DNA of 64,000 bases from Candidatus Gastranaerophilales bacterium (lineage in GTDB: Bacteria; Cyanobacteriota; Vampirovibrionia; Gastranaerophilales; Gastranaerophilaceae). Below, piece by piece: positions 25,701 to 34,401 of this stretch. The notes below the pieces were generated by a model, which saw only the letters and a program-made list of their open reading frames with translations, was not told the origin of the DNA and made no database searches. The translations under genes and the position numbers were made by a program. Every line of letters starts with the position of its first letter. Position 1 is the stretch's first letter. The stretch covers positions 1 through 64,000 of the forward strand of contig CALUXY010000005.1 in the NCBI GenBank assembly GCA_944324855.1, read 5' to 3'.

Positions 25701-26006
25701 ATCAATACGAATATCATTTACTCTAAATTCTTTTTTTAACAAAGGGAAAAGGGCAAGTTTTATTTTAACACCAGATAGTGCAGCCAAAGGCTTATCATTG
25801 TCATAACATACATCAAAACGAGGTGATTTTATAATAACCGTCGGGGCTAATTTAATAGTAAGCTTATCAGTATTAATATTAAGCCCGTATTGTTCTGCTG
25901 CTTGTTTTTTCAAAAGCGGAATAAATTTATCTGCATTAAACGGTATAAAGCAAAAAATTATCCCTATAACTAATAATATTAAAACCGACAATAATATTTT
26001 TTTCAT
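22737..26006 (-). CDS. AsmA/TamB-like large envelope protein
   Basis: 1089 residues with one N-terminal membrane anchor (ILLSVLILLVIGIIFCFIPF) followed by an AsmA-type start (QYGLNINTDKLTIKLAPTVI) and hundreds of residues of repeated beta-strand units. The last ~250 residues contain an AsmA-like C-terminal region (LDFDFEVNSSLNSKF, VFTRAIASKDTGLFKSLYG, GHYGLMSNIANVTILGRL). Such proteins bridge the two membranes and move phospholipids. It is alone on this strand, 73 bp after the solute-binding gene. Confidence 0.82.
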   Translation of the reverse strand: MKKILLSVLILLVIGIIFCFIPFNADKFIPLLKKQAAEQYGLNINTDKLTIKLAPTVIIKSPRFDVCYDNDKPLAALSGVKIKLALFPLLKKEFRVNDIRIDNADFTLNTDKDGHFIVQKYIKPIDKLNGISKVRLKKYNFIISDSLNQNYVFKGKEFIISDFKPDKHIKLVTRGKLLIDDIKHVDYDISCLCDGLKMSGDNVAIIDFLQEIKNKQASGDIVADLKIRKHDKEIKTDGTLSIDKLTFLMNGVKLPYSYADFTLLGNKVSVSSIIYTNNTNKISVNGYFTHSDNPAFNLNVKSNEINLKDLLYFARLFSDVSNIALIKDINGTLYSDFTIKGNMKHIKSNGVFKVSDANIVTDRFTVNKLNSDIDFSGNKVAIKSASAYVNNAPVTITGDIVSNKLNLNFIVNNFQLRNLKYKNCKLNNGVLSVVANISGSYKNYVPKIEAKLSDIAGYYDNVRLRLNNITFKAADKSSGEMDISGLITNVPGMQPVTIPAIKAVLTDSNITVEPFRIYSGNTKLDIQGKILDYSDELTFSFKGKGFVNPKGVFNISELDTVYPVYLELNGDKYLQNINIQALQQKNGAKFSFDQSVIFNLSAKYVDNVLKIVDCSVNSYKGIFTSNLKKNLANSQKMCILTGELENIQHPVLKNVKVNFLKTCPVNIYHYLVKITGNLVINGNLSSPEIIGNLKLPILSDKYGCLTAKNISVALTKNLINFDCTNIKLFDSAMGLVGTAEAKLSKNINVKSLNIKSKELNLDNLALSFAMLKESGVNIAVDNGSLFSERIIIETPVNQLLLSDLNSSFKLKDNLLDIHTLTANMYNGKVAGKINMNLNSGKYSAFIQGRGTSAGPVMKSLTNLKEDICGKLDFDFEVNSSLNSKFINKGLLKFIIHDGQMSILGKVEHLLYAQNIIADNMAKTSLAVFTRAIASKDTGLFKSLYGSLTVNNDVINIKNIKMVGPNMSLYITGHYGLMSNIANVTILGRLSNTMVSSLGSFGTMTMDKFRIALQGEGDEEYKILQDGVENIPQLPQRNTKEFRAIISGPVEAKTSVRSFMWISESEKEYKTREVPQSNFSIPKFIENLPY

Positions 26007-26079
26007 AAAAAACCTTAATAAAAATAATAGCTACTCTCCGCTAATATTTTATTATTAAAAAACTAAAGAAACAAGAGTT

Positions 26080-26874
26080 TTAATTAAGTTTCCATTTCCG
26101 CTTTAAAGAGGTTAAAGTCCCGTCATTTACCATATTAGTAACATTAATATTTACTATTTTTAAAAGCGATTTTGATTCAGGTTCTTTTCTAACTCCAATT
26201 GCGTACAATTCTCTTGTATAACGTTTTGGTAAAAGCTTAACAGAACCGTCAGTAAGAGCGTAGTGTCTTAAAATTGTATCATCAGATGTTATAGCAGCGA
26301 TTCGCCCAGCTTTCAGTGCATTATACGCATCATTATATGTTTTATACCCCAACACATTAACGGACGGCATGAGCATACGAATATTTTTTTCTGCAGTAGA
26401 GCCATATAAAACCCCGACATTCTTGTCATTTAAATCAGCAAGTGTTTTTATCGGGCTGCCGGCTCTTACTAAAACGGCTTGCCCTGCAACAAAATACGGT
26501 TTTGAAAAACTTATGATAGCACTTCTTTCAGGTGACATTGTCATTGTTGCTATAACCATATCAACTTTTTCAACATTTAAAAAATAAAGCCTGTTTGATG
26601 GTGTAACCTGAACAAATTTGATTTTATTCTGATCATGAAGAATATCTTTTGCAATATATTTTGCGATATCAATATCAAAACCTACATTTTTACCGTTTTC
26701 TAAATAACCAAATGGTCTGGTATCTGTTTTCACACCAACAATAAGATACCCTCTTGATTTAATTGTTTTCAACAAATCTTCTTCAATCGAATTTGCTTTA
26801 TCGAGTTTATAGTCTACCGCATAAACGATAAGAAGAACAATTGATATTACAATAAACCAAAATTTATCATTCAT
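26080..26874 (-). CDS. Amino-acid-type extracellular solute-binding protein (family 3)
   Basis: 264 residues. An N-terminal membrane anchor (FWFIVISIVLLIVYAVDY) is followed by a full periplasmic-binding fold: GYLIVGVKTDTRPFGYLENG, GFDIDIAKYIAKDIL, VDMVIATMTMSPERSAIISF, YFVAGQAVLVRAGS and LNDKNVGVLYGSTAEKN. This matches polar amino-acid (glutamate/glutamine) binding proteins. It appears tethered rather than lipidated. No permease or ATPase is next to it, so its partner transporter must be elsewhere, or it acts in sensing. Confidence 0.87.
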   Translation of the reverse strand: MNDKFWFIVISIVLLIVYAVDYKLDKANSIEEDLLKTIKSRGYLIVGVKTDTRPFGYLENGKNVGFDIDIAKYIAKDILHDQNKIKFVQVTPSNRLYFLNVEKVDMVIATMTMSPERSAIISFSKPYFVAGQAVLVRAGSPIKTLADLNDKNVGVLYGSTAEKNIRMLMPSVNVLGYKTYNDAYNALKAGRIAAITSDDTILRHYALTDGSVKLLPKRYTRELYAIGVRKEPESKSLLKIVNINVTNMVNDGTLTSLKRKWKLN

Positions 26875-26967
26875 AATGATTATTAAATAATGAATATGAC
26901 ATTTTGTAAATACATTATAAAAACGGTTATTATTGTGATATTCTATTTATAAAGAAGGGGAAAACGA

Positions 26968-27366
26968 ATGGATGCTATAAAACACTTTGAAGAAGGATAT
27001 TCTTGCGCCGAAAGTCTTGTAAGAGAAGGTATAGATTTAGGCATTTGCGATGAATCTACATTAACCGTTGCGACCGCATTTTCAGGAGGATTAAGCTCCG
27101 GATGCTTATGCGGTGCTATCTCAGGTTCATTGATGGTTCTAAGTTCTTTATACGGAAAGAACAACAAATACGGAAACGAAGCTATTGCGAAAAAGATTGC
27201 GGCAGAATTTGTTCAAAAATTCAAAGAAAAATTCCCTGCAACCTGCTGCAGAGTTTTGTCTAAAGACTTTGAGTTTCATTCTCCCGAAAGGAGAGAACAC
27301 TGCAAGCAAATAGTGGAATACTGTTCAAAAATAATGAAAGAATTAACATTGTATGAAAGAGTATAA
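26968..27366 (+). CDS. C_GCAxxG_C_C family redox protein
   Basis: 132 residues with the family's Cys pattern: YSCAESLV near residue 12, GLSSGCLCGAISGSLMVLSS around 42-61 and CCRVLSKDFEF, plus a later HCKQIVEYC. These proteins are thought to bind a metal or take part in redox chemistry; the role is not established. AAGGGG precedes the ATG. The end overlaps the formyltransferase gene by 14 bp, making it the first gene of a three-gene operon. Confidence 0.87.
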   Translation: MDAIKHFEEGYSCAESLVREGIDLGICDESTLTVATAFSGGLSSGCLCGAISGSLMVLSSLYGKNNKYGNEAIAKKIAAEFVQKFKEKFPATCCRVLSKDFEFHSPERREHCKQIVEYCSKIMKELTLYERV

Positions 27367-28285
27367 AAAACGAATATTATTTGTCGGAATGCCTGATATG
27401 GCATTTGTGTGTCTTGAGGCATGTTATCAAGAGGGTATAAATATTGTAGGTGTTATGGGTCCAAAACCAACACACCACATGTACCAGCCGTTTAAAGAGT
27501 TTGTTGAGAATAAAAAACTTAATTTTATTCCATTCACAGACTTAAAATCTCCGGAATTAATTAACACAATTAAAGAATTAAACGTAGACATGGCCGTTGT
27601 TTGTTCGTTTAATTACAAAATTCCGGAAATATTGTTAAATGCGGTAAAAGACGGTTTTATAAACCTTCACCCGTCATTGCTGCCGGAATATAGAGGTTCA
27701 AATCCTTATTCCAGAGTAATTATGAATAATGAACACGAAACCGGCGTAACTTTGCATCACATGAGCAAAGAGTTTGATAAAGGAGATATCATTTTACAAT
27801 ACAGATGCCCGATTGAAAAAGATGAAACAATGGGTACATTATTTAATAAAACAAATGATATTTGTATACAGCTTTTATTATCGGCACTTAATGAATACGA
27901 AAAACGTCCGCTGCCTTCAATACCTCAAATAGAAGGAGATTACCCTAAAGCAAATAACATTGAAGACAACGAAATGTTTCTGGATTATAACAAACCGGCC
28001 GTTGAACTGGAACGACTCGTAAGAGCTTTAAACCCGTTTATCCTTGCGGTAACTTATTTTAGACGGACTCTTGTAAAAGTCATGAAAGTTTCTGTTGTAA
28101 AAAAACATTTTTCATCTGATATTCCAAACGGAACAATTGTAAAAGCCGATGATAACCAAATTCTCATCAAAACAGCGCAAGATTGTCTATCTTTAGATGT
28201 CATGCAGTTTGGCAGTTATTTTATTAGTAATGCTAAAGATTTTATTAAGTTCGTAAAACCAGAAAAAGGAGAAAGATTTTACTAA
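27353..28285 (+). CDS. Formyltransferase family protein (Fmt/ArnA-like)
   Basis: 310 residues. The N10-formyl-THF transferase core is complete: FINLHPSLLPEYRGSNPY with the catalytic Asn and His, and the Asp in EFDKGDIILQ. The C-terminal ~100 residues match the Fmt/ArnA C-terminal OB-like domain. The loop after the active site (YSRVIMNNEHETGVTLHHM) is closer to amino-sugar formyltransferases such as ArnA than to the GAAPI loop of Met-tRNA formyltransferase. The substrate is therefore uncertain. It overlaps both neighbours (14 bp and 1 bp). Confidence 0.8.
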   Translation: MKEYKKRILFVGMPDMAFVCLEACYQEGINIVGVMGPKPTHHMYQPFKEFVENKKLNFIPFTDLKSPELINTIKELNVDMAVVCSFNYKIPEILLNAVKDGFINLHPSLLPEYRGSNPYSRVIMNNEHETGVTLHHMSKEFDKGDIILQYRCPIEKDETMGTLFNKTNDICIQLLLSALNEYEKRPLPSIPQIEGDYPKANNIEDNEMFLDYNKPAVELERLVRALNPFILAVTYFRRTLVKVMKVSVVKKHFSSDIPNGTIVKADDNQILIKTAQDCLSLDVMQFGSYFISNAKDFIKFVKPEKGERFY

Positions 28286-29106
28286 TGGATAAACTGAATT
28301 TTTTAACAGCCGGCATGCCGCTGAGAACCGGAAATAAAGGATACGGAAAAGCATTTGAAATACTTGACGAAATGCAGCTTGACGGCTTGGAACTGGAATT
28401 TGTAAGAGGTGTGCGGATAAGTGACACAAGCAGAGAAACCGTAAAAAACAGTTCGATGATAAAAACCATACATGCACCTTTTTATATAAATCTAAATGCA
28501 AGAGAAACCGAAAAAATTGATGCCAGTATTCAAAGAATTGTAGAAACTGCAGAAATCGCACAAGATATAGGAGCGTTTTCTATCACATACCATGCCGGCT
28601 ATTACTTAAATATGGATAAAAATAAGGTATATGACACTATAAAAAAACAAACCGCAATAATAACGGATACTTTGTCTAAATCAGGAGTGAAAGTTTGGAT
28701 AAGACCCGAAACTACGGGCAAAGCTACTCAATGGGGCGATTTAGAAGAAATTATAAACTTATCAAAAGAATTTGAATATGTTCTTCCATGTGTTGATTTT
28801 TCTCACCTTCACGCAAGATACAACGGGATTTCAAATACTTACGATGAATTTGCACAAATATTTGAAACAATTGCAAAAGAATTGGAAGAAAAGAAACCTT
28901 TAGAACATTTCCACGCACACATGGCAGGCATTGAATATACAGCAAAAGGGGAAAGACAGCATTTGAATTTTGAAGAATCCGATTTTAACTACAAAGACCT
29001 TTTAAAAGCCTTCAAAGATTTTGATGTAAAAGGTGCAATAGTTTGTGAAAGCCCTAATATCGAAGATGATGCTAAATTAATCAGAGATTATTACTACACA
29101 TTGTAA
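28285..29106 (+). CDS. Endonuclease IV-like TIM-barrel protein
   Basis: 273 residues. The metal-ligand pattern of the AP endonuclease/xylose-isomerase barrel is clear: DGLELEFVRG, IHAPFYINL, YHAGYY, RPETTGK, CVDFSHLHAR, FHAHMAGIEY and a final AIVCESPNIEDDA. The match is best to the shorter archaeal-type endonuclease IV. It would nick DNA at abasic sites, though sugar isomerase relatives share the fold. The start shares one base with the stop of the formyltransferase gene. Confidence 0.85.
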   Translation: MDKLNFLTAGMPLRTGNKGYGKAFEILDEMQLDGLELEFVRGVRISDTSRETVKNSSMIKTIHAPFYINLNARETEKIDASIQRIVETAEIAQDIGAFSITYHAGYYLNMDKNKVYDTIKKQTAIITDTLSKSGVKVWIRPETTGKATQWGDLEEIINLSKEFEYVLPCVDFSHLHARYNGISNTYDEFAQIFETIAKELEEKKPLEHFHAHMAGIEYTAKGERQHLNFEESDFNYKDLLKAFKDFDVKGAIVCESPNIEDDAKLIRDYYYTL

Positions 29107-29116
29107 TAAATTTTCT

Positions 29117-30682
29117 CTAATCATTTTCACTATTACTATTATTTACCCCTTCTTCAAGCCGCTTAGCTTTGTAACTGTAGCCTGCGTAAATTGCAATACC
29201 AATTAAAAGCCATACAAGGAAATATGACGACGATTCCGATTTTGCACTGAATTTACAGTACATCAAAAGAGCACATGTTAAAATCCCCAGTATCGGAAAC
29301 CACGGACAAAACGGAACTTTAAACGGTCTTTCTCTATCCGGTTCTGTTTTTCTAAGAATAAGAACAGCCAAACAAATGATAATGAAAGAAGTAAATGTCC
29401 CGAAATTACATAACTCCGCAGAAATATTCAAATCCATGAATAAGGCACAAATCATAACCACAAGCCCTGAAAGCCAGGTTAAAACGTGCGGAGTTTTATA
29501 TTTTTTATGAATAGCAACAAGAGATTTAGGAATAAATGAATCGCGGCTCATTGCAAATAATATTCTTGTTGTCCCGAGTTGATATATCAAAAGTACAGAT
29601 GTTAACGCACACAAAGCTCCGACAGAAATAAGTCCTGCATACCAATCCTTACCGATAACTCTCATTGCATGCGCCAGAGGAGCCTGAGTATCAACCATAT
29701 GGAACGGAATAATACCTGTTAACACAAGAGCAACCATAACATATAAAAGAGTACACAGTATAAGTGTTCCCATAATAGCTATAGGCAAATCTCTTTGAGG
29801 ATTTTTTGTTTCTTCTGCGGCGGTTGAAATTGCATCAAAACCGATATATGCAAAAAATATTACAAATGCCCCCATAAATACACCATCAAAACCATTCGGC
29901 ATAAAAGGAGTCCAATTTTCAGGTTTTACATAAAAAGCACCTACAACTATAAATGAAAGTATAATAAACATATTCACGCCAACCATAATACTTGCAAATT
30001 TGGTTGACTCTTTAATACCTTTAATAAGTAATATTGTTAAAAATAAAACAATTAAGATTGCCGGCAGATTAATCGCAATAGGAATATCTATAAAATGTAA
30101 ATGCAAAAACGGCATTTTATCATGCACATTCCAACCGTATTTATCACACATTGCATACATTGTTCTATAATCATTTCTAAGCCAGAGAGGAGAATTAACC
30201 ACAAAAGCCGGCAGAACATGTTTGAAACCTTTTAAGAGTTGAACGAAATATCCGGTCCAGGCACTTGCAACCGTAATATTTCCGATAGCGTATTCAAGCA
30301 TTAGAATCCAGCCGACCATCCAGGCCATAAATTCACCCATAGTTGCATAAGTATAAGTATAAGCACTACCTGCAACAGGCATCATCGCAGCAATTTCAGA
30401 ATAAGAAAGTGCCGAAAACAGACTTGCAATTGCAGCAATAACCATAGAAATAATAACCGCAGGACCAGCACCTGCACCATCTGCAGTATCCTGTATTGCA
30501 CTGCCGATTATTGTAAATATCCCTGTGCCGACAACCGCACCTATCCCTATTACAATAAGGTCAAATACGTTTAAAGTTTTTTTCAGTTCTGAATTATTTC
30601 CCGCATCTATTAGTTCATCAGCGGACTTGCGTTTAAGTAAATTACTTAGTAACGAATTCTCTTTCACTTTCATCATTTTCAA
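29117..30682 (-). CDS. Amino acid permease, APC superfamily (CAT-like), copy 2
   Basis: 521 residues and about 12 membrane helices. The helix-1 break (IGIGAVVGTGIFTIIG), the conserved YTYATMGEFMAWMVGWILML and FIIFFAYIGFDAISTAAEE are typical of cationic amino-acid transporter-type APC proteins. It is a paralogue of the gene immediately upstream, with closely matching segments along the whole length, so a tandem duplication is likely. The start lies 41 bp inside that gene and has no clear ribosome site, suggesting translational coupling. Confidence 0.93.
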   Translation of the reverse strand: MKMMKVKENSLLSNLLKRKSADELIDAGNNSELKKTLNVFDLIVIGIGAVVGTGIFTIIGSAIQDTADGAGAGPAVIISMVIAAIASLFSALSYSEIAAMMPVAGSAYTYTYATMGEFMAWMVGWILMLEYAIGNITVASAWTGYFVQLLKGFKHVLPAFVVNSPLWLRNDYRTMYAMCDKYGWNVHDKMPFLHLHFIDIPIAINLPAILIVLFLTILLIKGIKESTKFASIMVGVNMFIILSFIVVGAFYVKPENWTPFMPNGFDGVFMGAFVIFFAYIGFDAISTAAEETKNPQRDLPIAIMGTLILCTLLYVMVALVLTGIIPFHMVDTQAPLAHAMRVIGKDWYAGLISVGALCALTSVLLIYQLGTTRILFAMSRDSFIPKSLVAIHKKYKTPHVLTWLSGLVVMICALFMDLNISAELCNFGTFTSFIIICLAVLILRKTEPDRERPFKVPFCPWFPILGILTCALLMYCKFSAKSESSSYFLVWLLIGIAIYAGYSYKAKRLEEGVNNSNSEND

Positions 30683-32243
30683 TACTTATTCTATTCATTT
30701 CGACTTTTCTATTCTTAATATACCCATATTGAAGGTAAATACCTAAACCTATCAACAACCAAACCGGAAACATCAATGCAGATGCAGTTAATGATTTCAT
30801 TGAATAAATCATCAAACCGCCGCAGCAAGCAATACCGAGTGATGGTAATAATGGAGAACAAGGAACTTTAAAAGGTCTCGGTCTATCCGGATCAATTTTT
30901 CTTAAAATCAATACCGCTACACAAACGATTATAAATGATGTAAACGTACCAAAATTACACAGTTGAGCCGCTACATCCAAATCAAGAGTCATAGTACCGA
31001 TCATACAAACAACACCGACCAATATTGTTAAAACATGCGGTGTTTTGTATTTTGGATGAAGCTTTTGGAATATTGTCGGCAAAAAGTTATCGCGACTCAT
31101 TGCATACAAAATTCTTGTAGCTGCAAGCTGTAAAACCAACAATACAGATGTCAAACCCGCAAGCGAACCGATAGATATCAACCCTGCAGCCCAATTTTGA
31201 TGAACCATTATCATTACATAAGCCATTGGAGCTTTCAAAAATCCGGGATCAATATTATGTGATGATGTACAGTAAACGCCGGTCAAAACTAACGCAACAG
31301 ATACATAAACAATAGTTGTAGCAATCAAAGAACCAATTATACCAATAGGTAAATCTCTTTGTGGATTCTTACACTCTTCAGCAGCAGTAGCAAGTGCATC
31401 AAAACCAATGTATGCAAAGAATATTATAAACGCCCCCATAAATATTCCGCTCATGCCGTTTGGTGCAAAAGGAACCCAGTTAGAAGGTTTTACATAAAAA
31501 GCACCTACAAGTACGAATAAGGCAATTACTGCCAGCTTTATTACAACCATTAATGTTGCCATTTTAGTAGAATCTTTTGTCCCTTTAACTAAGATTGCGG
31601 TAATTATTGCGACAATTACACATGCCGGCAGATTAACAGAAATCGGGATTCCGCAAATATGAGGAAGAACATCCGCAGGATTTGCCCCCATAGTTTGGAT
31701 TTGATGTACCGCACCTTTATAATCATTAATGAGCCATATCGGAGGATTAACCAGCCAGTCCGGCAGATATGCGGCAAACCCTTTTACTAATTGCATAAAG
31801 TGGTTTGACCAGGCACAGGCAACCGCAACATAACCTACGGCATATTCAAGCATCAATACCCAGCCGACCATCCAGGCAGCAAACTCGCCCAGTGTAGCAA
31901 AAGTATACGTATAAGCACCGCCAGCAACCGGAATCATAGTTGCAAATTCGCTGTAACAGAGTGCAGAAAAGATACACGCAAAAGTTGCAATAACCATTGA
32001 AACAACAAGAGCAGGTCCTGCCCCCAAACTTTCGTTACCGCCGGCAGCGGCAATCCCGACAACAGCAAAAATACCGGAACCGATTATTGCACCGATACCT
32101 AATATAATAAGGTCTAATGCTCCTAATGTCTTTTCAAACCCTGCACTGCTTGCTTCTTTAAGCATTTCATCAGGATTTTTGCGTGTTAAAATTTTTGTAA
32201 AAAAATTGCTGAATAAGCCTTGTGATTTTTTGTTTTCTGTCAT
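30642..32243 (-). CDS. Amino acid permease, APC superfamily (CAT-like), copy 1
   Basis: 533 residues, 12 predicted helices. Key segments are ILGIGAIIGSGIFAVVGIAA, GGAYTYTFATLGEFAAWMVG, FIIFFAYIGFDALATAAEEC and LRKIDPDRPRPFKVP. It probably imports an amino acid; the substrate is not determined. It follows glyQ by 4 bp, which suggests a link to amino-acid supply for translation, and precedes its paralogue with a 41-bp overlap. Confidence 0.94.
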   Translation of the reverse strand: MTENKKSQGLFSNFFTKILTRKNPDEMLKEASSAGFEKTLGALDLIILGIGAIIGSGIFAVVGIAAAGGNESLGAGPALVVSMVIATFACIFSALCYSEFATMIPVAGGAYTYTFATLGEFAAWMVGWVLMLEYAVGYVAVACAWSNHFMQLVKGFAAYLPDWLVNPPIWLINDYKGAVHQIQTMGANPADVLPHICGIPISVNLPACVIVAIITAILVKGTKDSTKMATLMVVIKLAVIALFVLVGAFYVKPSNWVPFAPNGMSGIFMGAFIIFFAYIGFDALATAAEECKNPQRDLPIGIIGSLIATTIVYVSVALVLTGVYCTSSHNIDPGFLKAPMAYVMIMVHQNWAAGLISIGSLAGLTSVLLVLQLAATRILYAMSRDNFLPTIFQKLHPKYKTPHVLTILVGVVCMIGTMTLDLDVAAQLCNFGTFTSFIIVCVAVLILRKIDPDRPRPFKVPCSPLLPSLGIACCGGLMIYSMKSLTASALMFPVWLLIGLGIYLQYGYIKNRKVEMNRISIENDESEREFVTK

Positions 32244-32247
32244 AATT

Positions 32248-33126
32248 CTATCTTACCTTACATAATGGGAAACCGAGATTTTCTCTTTGTTTTACATAGA
32301 GTTGAGCAACTGCCGCGGCCATGGTTCTCACTCGGTTAATATAATTAATACGTTCGTCTTTGCTTATAACACCTCTTGCATCAAGAAGGTTAAAAGTATG
32401 AGAGCACTTCAAAACGTAATCGTATGCAGGTAATACAAGTTCGGCATTTACACAGTTATCAACTTCTTTTTGGTATATATCAAAAAGGTTAAACAATGCC
32501 TTATCGTTAGAATATTCAAAATTATATTTTGATTGTTCAATTTCGTTTTGCAAATAAATATCGCCGTATTTTAATGTATCATTCCACATAATATCAAATA
32601 CGGATTCTTTATTTTGAAGGTACATTGCAATACGTTCAAGCCCGTAAGTAATTTCTAAGGCAACCGGCTTAATCTCTAATCCGCCGACTTGTTGGAAATA
32701 TGTAAACTGAGTAATTTCCATACCGTCAAGCCAAACTTCCCAGCCGACACCTGCAGCACCAAGAGTCGGAGATTCCCAGTTGTCTTCAACAAATCTGACG
32801 TCATGTTTGGACAAATCTATCCCCATCGCTTCCAAACTTTGAAGATAAAGTTCTTGTGCATTATCCGGTGACGGTTTCAATATTGCTTGATATTGGAAAT
32901 AATGCCCCAAACGATTCGGATTTTCTCCATATCTGGCATCGGTCGGACGTCTGCAAGGTTCAACCATGGCAGTTGACCAAGGCTCCGGGCCTAAAACTCT
33001 TAAAAAAGTTGCAGGGTTCATTGTTGATGCACCTTTTTCAATATCGTAAGGCTGCTGTATAACACATCCCTGTTTAGCCCAAAATGCAGACAAGTTTAAA
33101 ATTAAATCTTGAAAATTAAGTCCCAT
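32248..33126 (-). CDS. glyQ: Glycyl-tRNA synthetase alpha subunit
   Basis: 292 residues, normal for Gly[21 protein letters not shown], the class II motifs with [18 protein letters not shown] and [15 protein letters not shown], and [20 protein letters not shown] are diagnostic. It pairs with GlyS to charge tRNA-Gly. The beta-subunit gene glyS is not adjacent and not in this window. A promoter-like TTGAGA, 18 nt, TAATAC and a GGAAAG ribosome site lie upstream. Confidence 0.96.
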   Translation of the reverse strand: MGLNFQDLILNLSAFWAKQGCVIQQPYDIEKGASTMNPATFLRVLGPEPWSTAMVEPCRRPTDARYGENPNRLGHYFQYQAILKPSPDNAQELYLQSLEAMGIDLSKHDVRFVEDNWESPTLGAAGVGWEVWLDGMEITQFTYFQQVGGLEIKPVALEITYGLERIAMYLQNKESVFDIMWNDTLKYGDIYLQNEIEQSKYNFEYSNDKALFNLFDIYQKEVDNCVNAELVLPAYDYVLKCSHTFNLLDARGVISKDERINYINRVRTMAAAVAQLYVKQRENLGFPLCKVR

Positions 33127-33202
33127 TTATTATTACACTTTCCAACATTGTATTATGTACACTTAATTTAGTATCTCAAAAAAATTAAAAAAAATCAAAT
33201 AA

Positions 33203-33232
33203 TTGACAATAGTATTTAATTTACAATAATAT
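33203..33232 (+). promoter_or_regulatory. Sigma70-type promoter of ilvE
   Basis: TTGACA (33203-33208), 18 nt, TAATAT (33227-33232), followed by the ribosome site AGGGAGAGG upstream of the ATG at 33258. Confidence 0.65.
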
Positions 33233-33257
33233 AAAGATAATATAGGGAGAGGTTTAA

Positions 33258-34166
33258 ATGACTGAATATGTATTTTTAGACGGGCAATATATAGAATCGG
33301 ATAAGGCAGTTATTCCTGTTAGAACACACGCTTTTTTATATGGAACTGGCGTTTTTGAAGGTATAAGAGCATATTATAACGAAAACGAAGACAGGCTCTA
33401 TACGTTTCGTATGAAAGAACACTATGAAAGAATGATAAGAAGTGCAAAAGTTATGTGGATGCAATCTCCGTATACCGTTGAAGAATATGGCAGAATAACT
33501 ATTGATTTACTTAAAAGAAACGAATATAAGCAAAATGTCTATATAAGACCGACTTTGTATAAATCATCAATGAAAATCGGACCGTCGTTAGATGATAACA
33601 AAGATTCGTTTGTATTGTTTACTACACCATTAAACGATTACTATGATTCTGACAAAGGGTTAAACGTTTGTGTATCCAATTGGCGTAAAAACAGCGATAA
33701 TGCAATGCCGCCGAGTGTAAAAATTACAGGTGCTTACGCTAACGCTTCATTAATTAAAACGGATGCACATTTCGCAGGATTTGACGATGCAATTGTTCTT
33801 AATGAATCCGGACAGGTTGCGGAAGGTTCCGGCATGAATCTTTGTTTTGTACAAAACGGAAAAATTATAACAACGAATACAACAGACGACATTCTTGTCG
33901 GAGTTACAAGAAATACAGTGCTTGAATTGGCGAAGTATTTAGGCATTCCAACCGTTGAAAGAGAAGTAAATCGTTCAGAGCTATACACATTTGATGAAGT
34001 ATTCTGCTGCGGAACAGGAGCACAAATTATGCCGATTGCATCAATTGACCACAGAAAAATCGGAAACGGAGAAGCAGGATTTATTACTAAAAAGATACAA
34101 AATCTTTACTATGATGTTGTACAGGGTAAAGTAGAAGAATTCAAACACTGGTGTACACCGGTGTAA
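33258..34166 (+). CDS. ilvE: Branched-chain amino acid aminotransferase
   Basis: 302 residues, fold-type IV PLP enzyme. The PLP lysine is K156 in SVKITGAYANASL. HAFLYGTGVFEGIRAYY near the start, VAEGSGMNLCFVQNG and VTRNTVLELAKYLGIP are typical of IlvE rather than D-amino-acid aminotransferase. It makes Leu, Ile and Val from their keto acids. It is monocistronic, with a TTGACA-type promoter and strong ribosome site. Confidence 0.93.
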   Translation: MTEYVFLDGQYIESDKAVIPVRTHAFLYGTGVFEGIRAYYNENEDRLYTFRMKEHYERMIRSAKVMWMQSPYTVEEYGRITIDLLKRNEYKQNVYIRPTLYKSSMKIGPSLDDNKDSFVLFTTPLNDYYDSDKGLNVCVSNWRKNSDNAMPPSVKITGAYANASLIKTDAHFAGFDDAIVLNESGQVAEGSGMNLCFVQNGKIITTNTTDDILVGVTRNTVLELAKYLGIPTVEREVNRSELYTFDEVFCCGTGAQIMPIASIDHRKIGNGEAGFITKKIQNLYYDVVQGKVEEFKHWCTPV

Positions 34167-34401
34167 CTAAATGATTAGGTGATTAAGTGATTAAGCAGCT
34201 AAACACAACGATCTAATCACTACTCACAACTCACCATTCACTAAACAATGAAAGGATAACAATGAGTGAAAAGTAAACGGATATTCCGTCATTGCGAACG
34301 AAGTGAAGCAATCTTTGAAGTATTATTCAATAAAAGAAGATAGATTTCGGGTTTCACCCTCGGAATGACAAATATCTACACACTAATCACTCCTCACTAA
34401 C
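34167..34401. repeat. Intergenic repeat cluster
   Basis: No gene is seen. The first and last parts are made of short TGATTAAGTGATTA and CACTAATCACT-type repeats. In the middle, CGTCATTGCGAACGAAGTG (34289 onward) and the near-inverse CGGAATGACAAA (about 34362) form an imperfect long palindrome of the dispersed GTCATTGCGA type. A related palindrome lies at about 53200-53275. Confidence 0.6.

Noticed and set aside
27353-28285. Calling the formyltransferase fmt
   Set aside because: The active-site loop is closer to ArnA-like enzymes, and a canonical fmt may exist outside the window.
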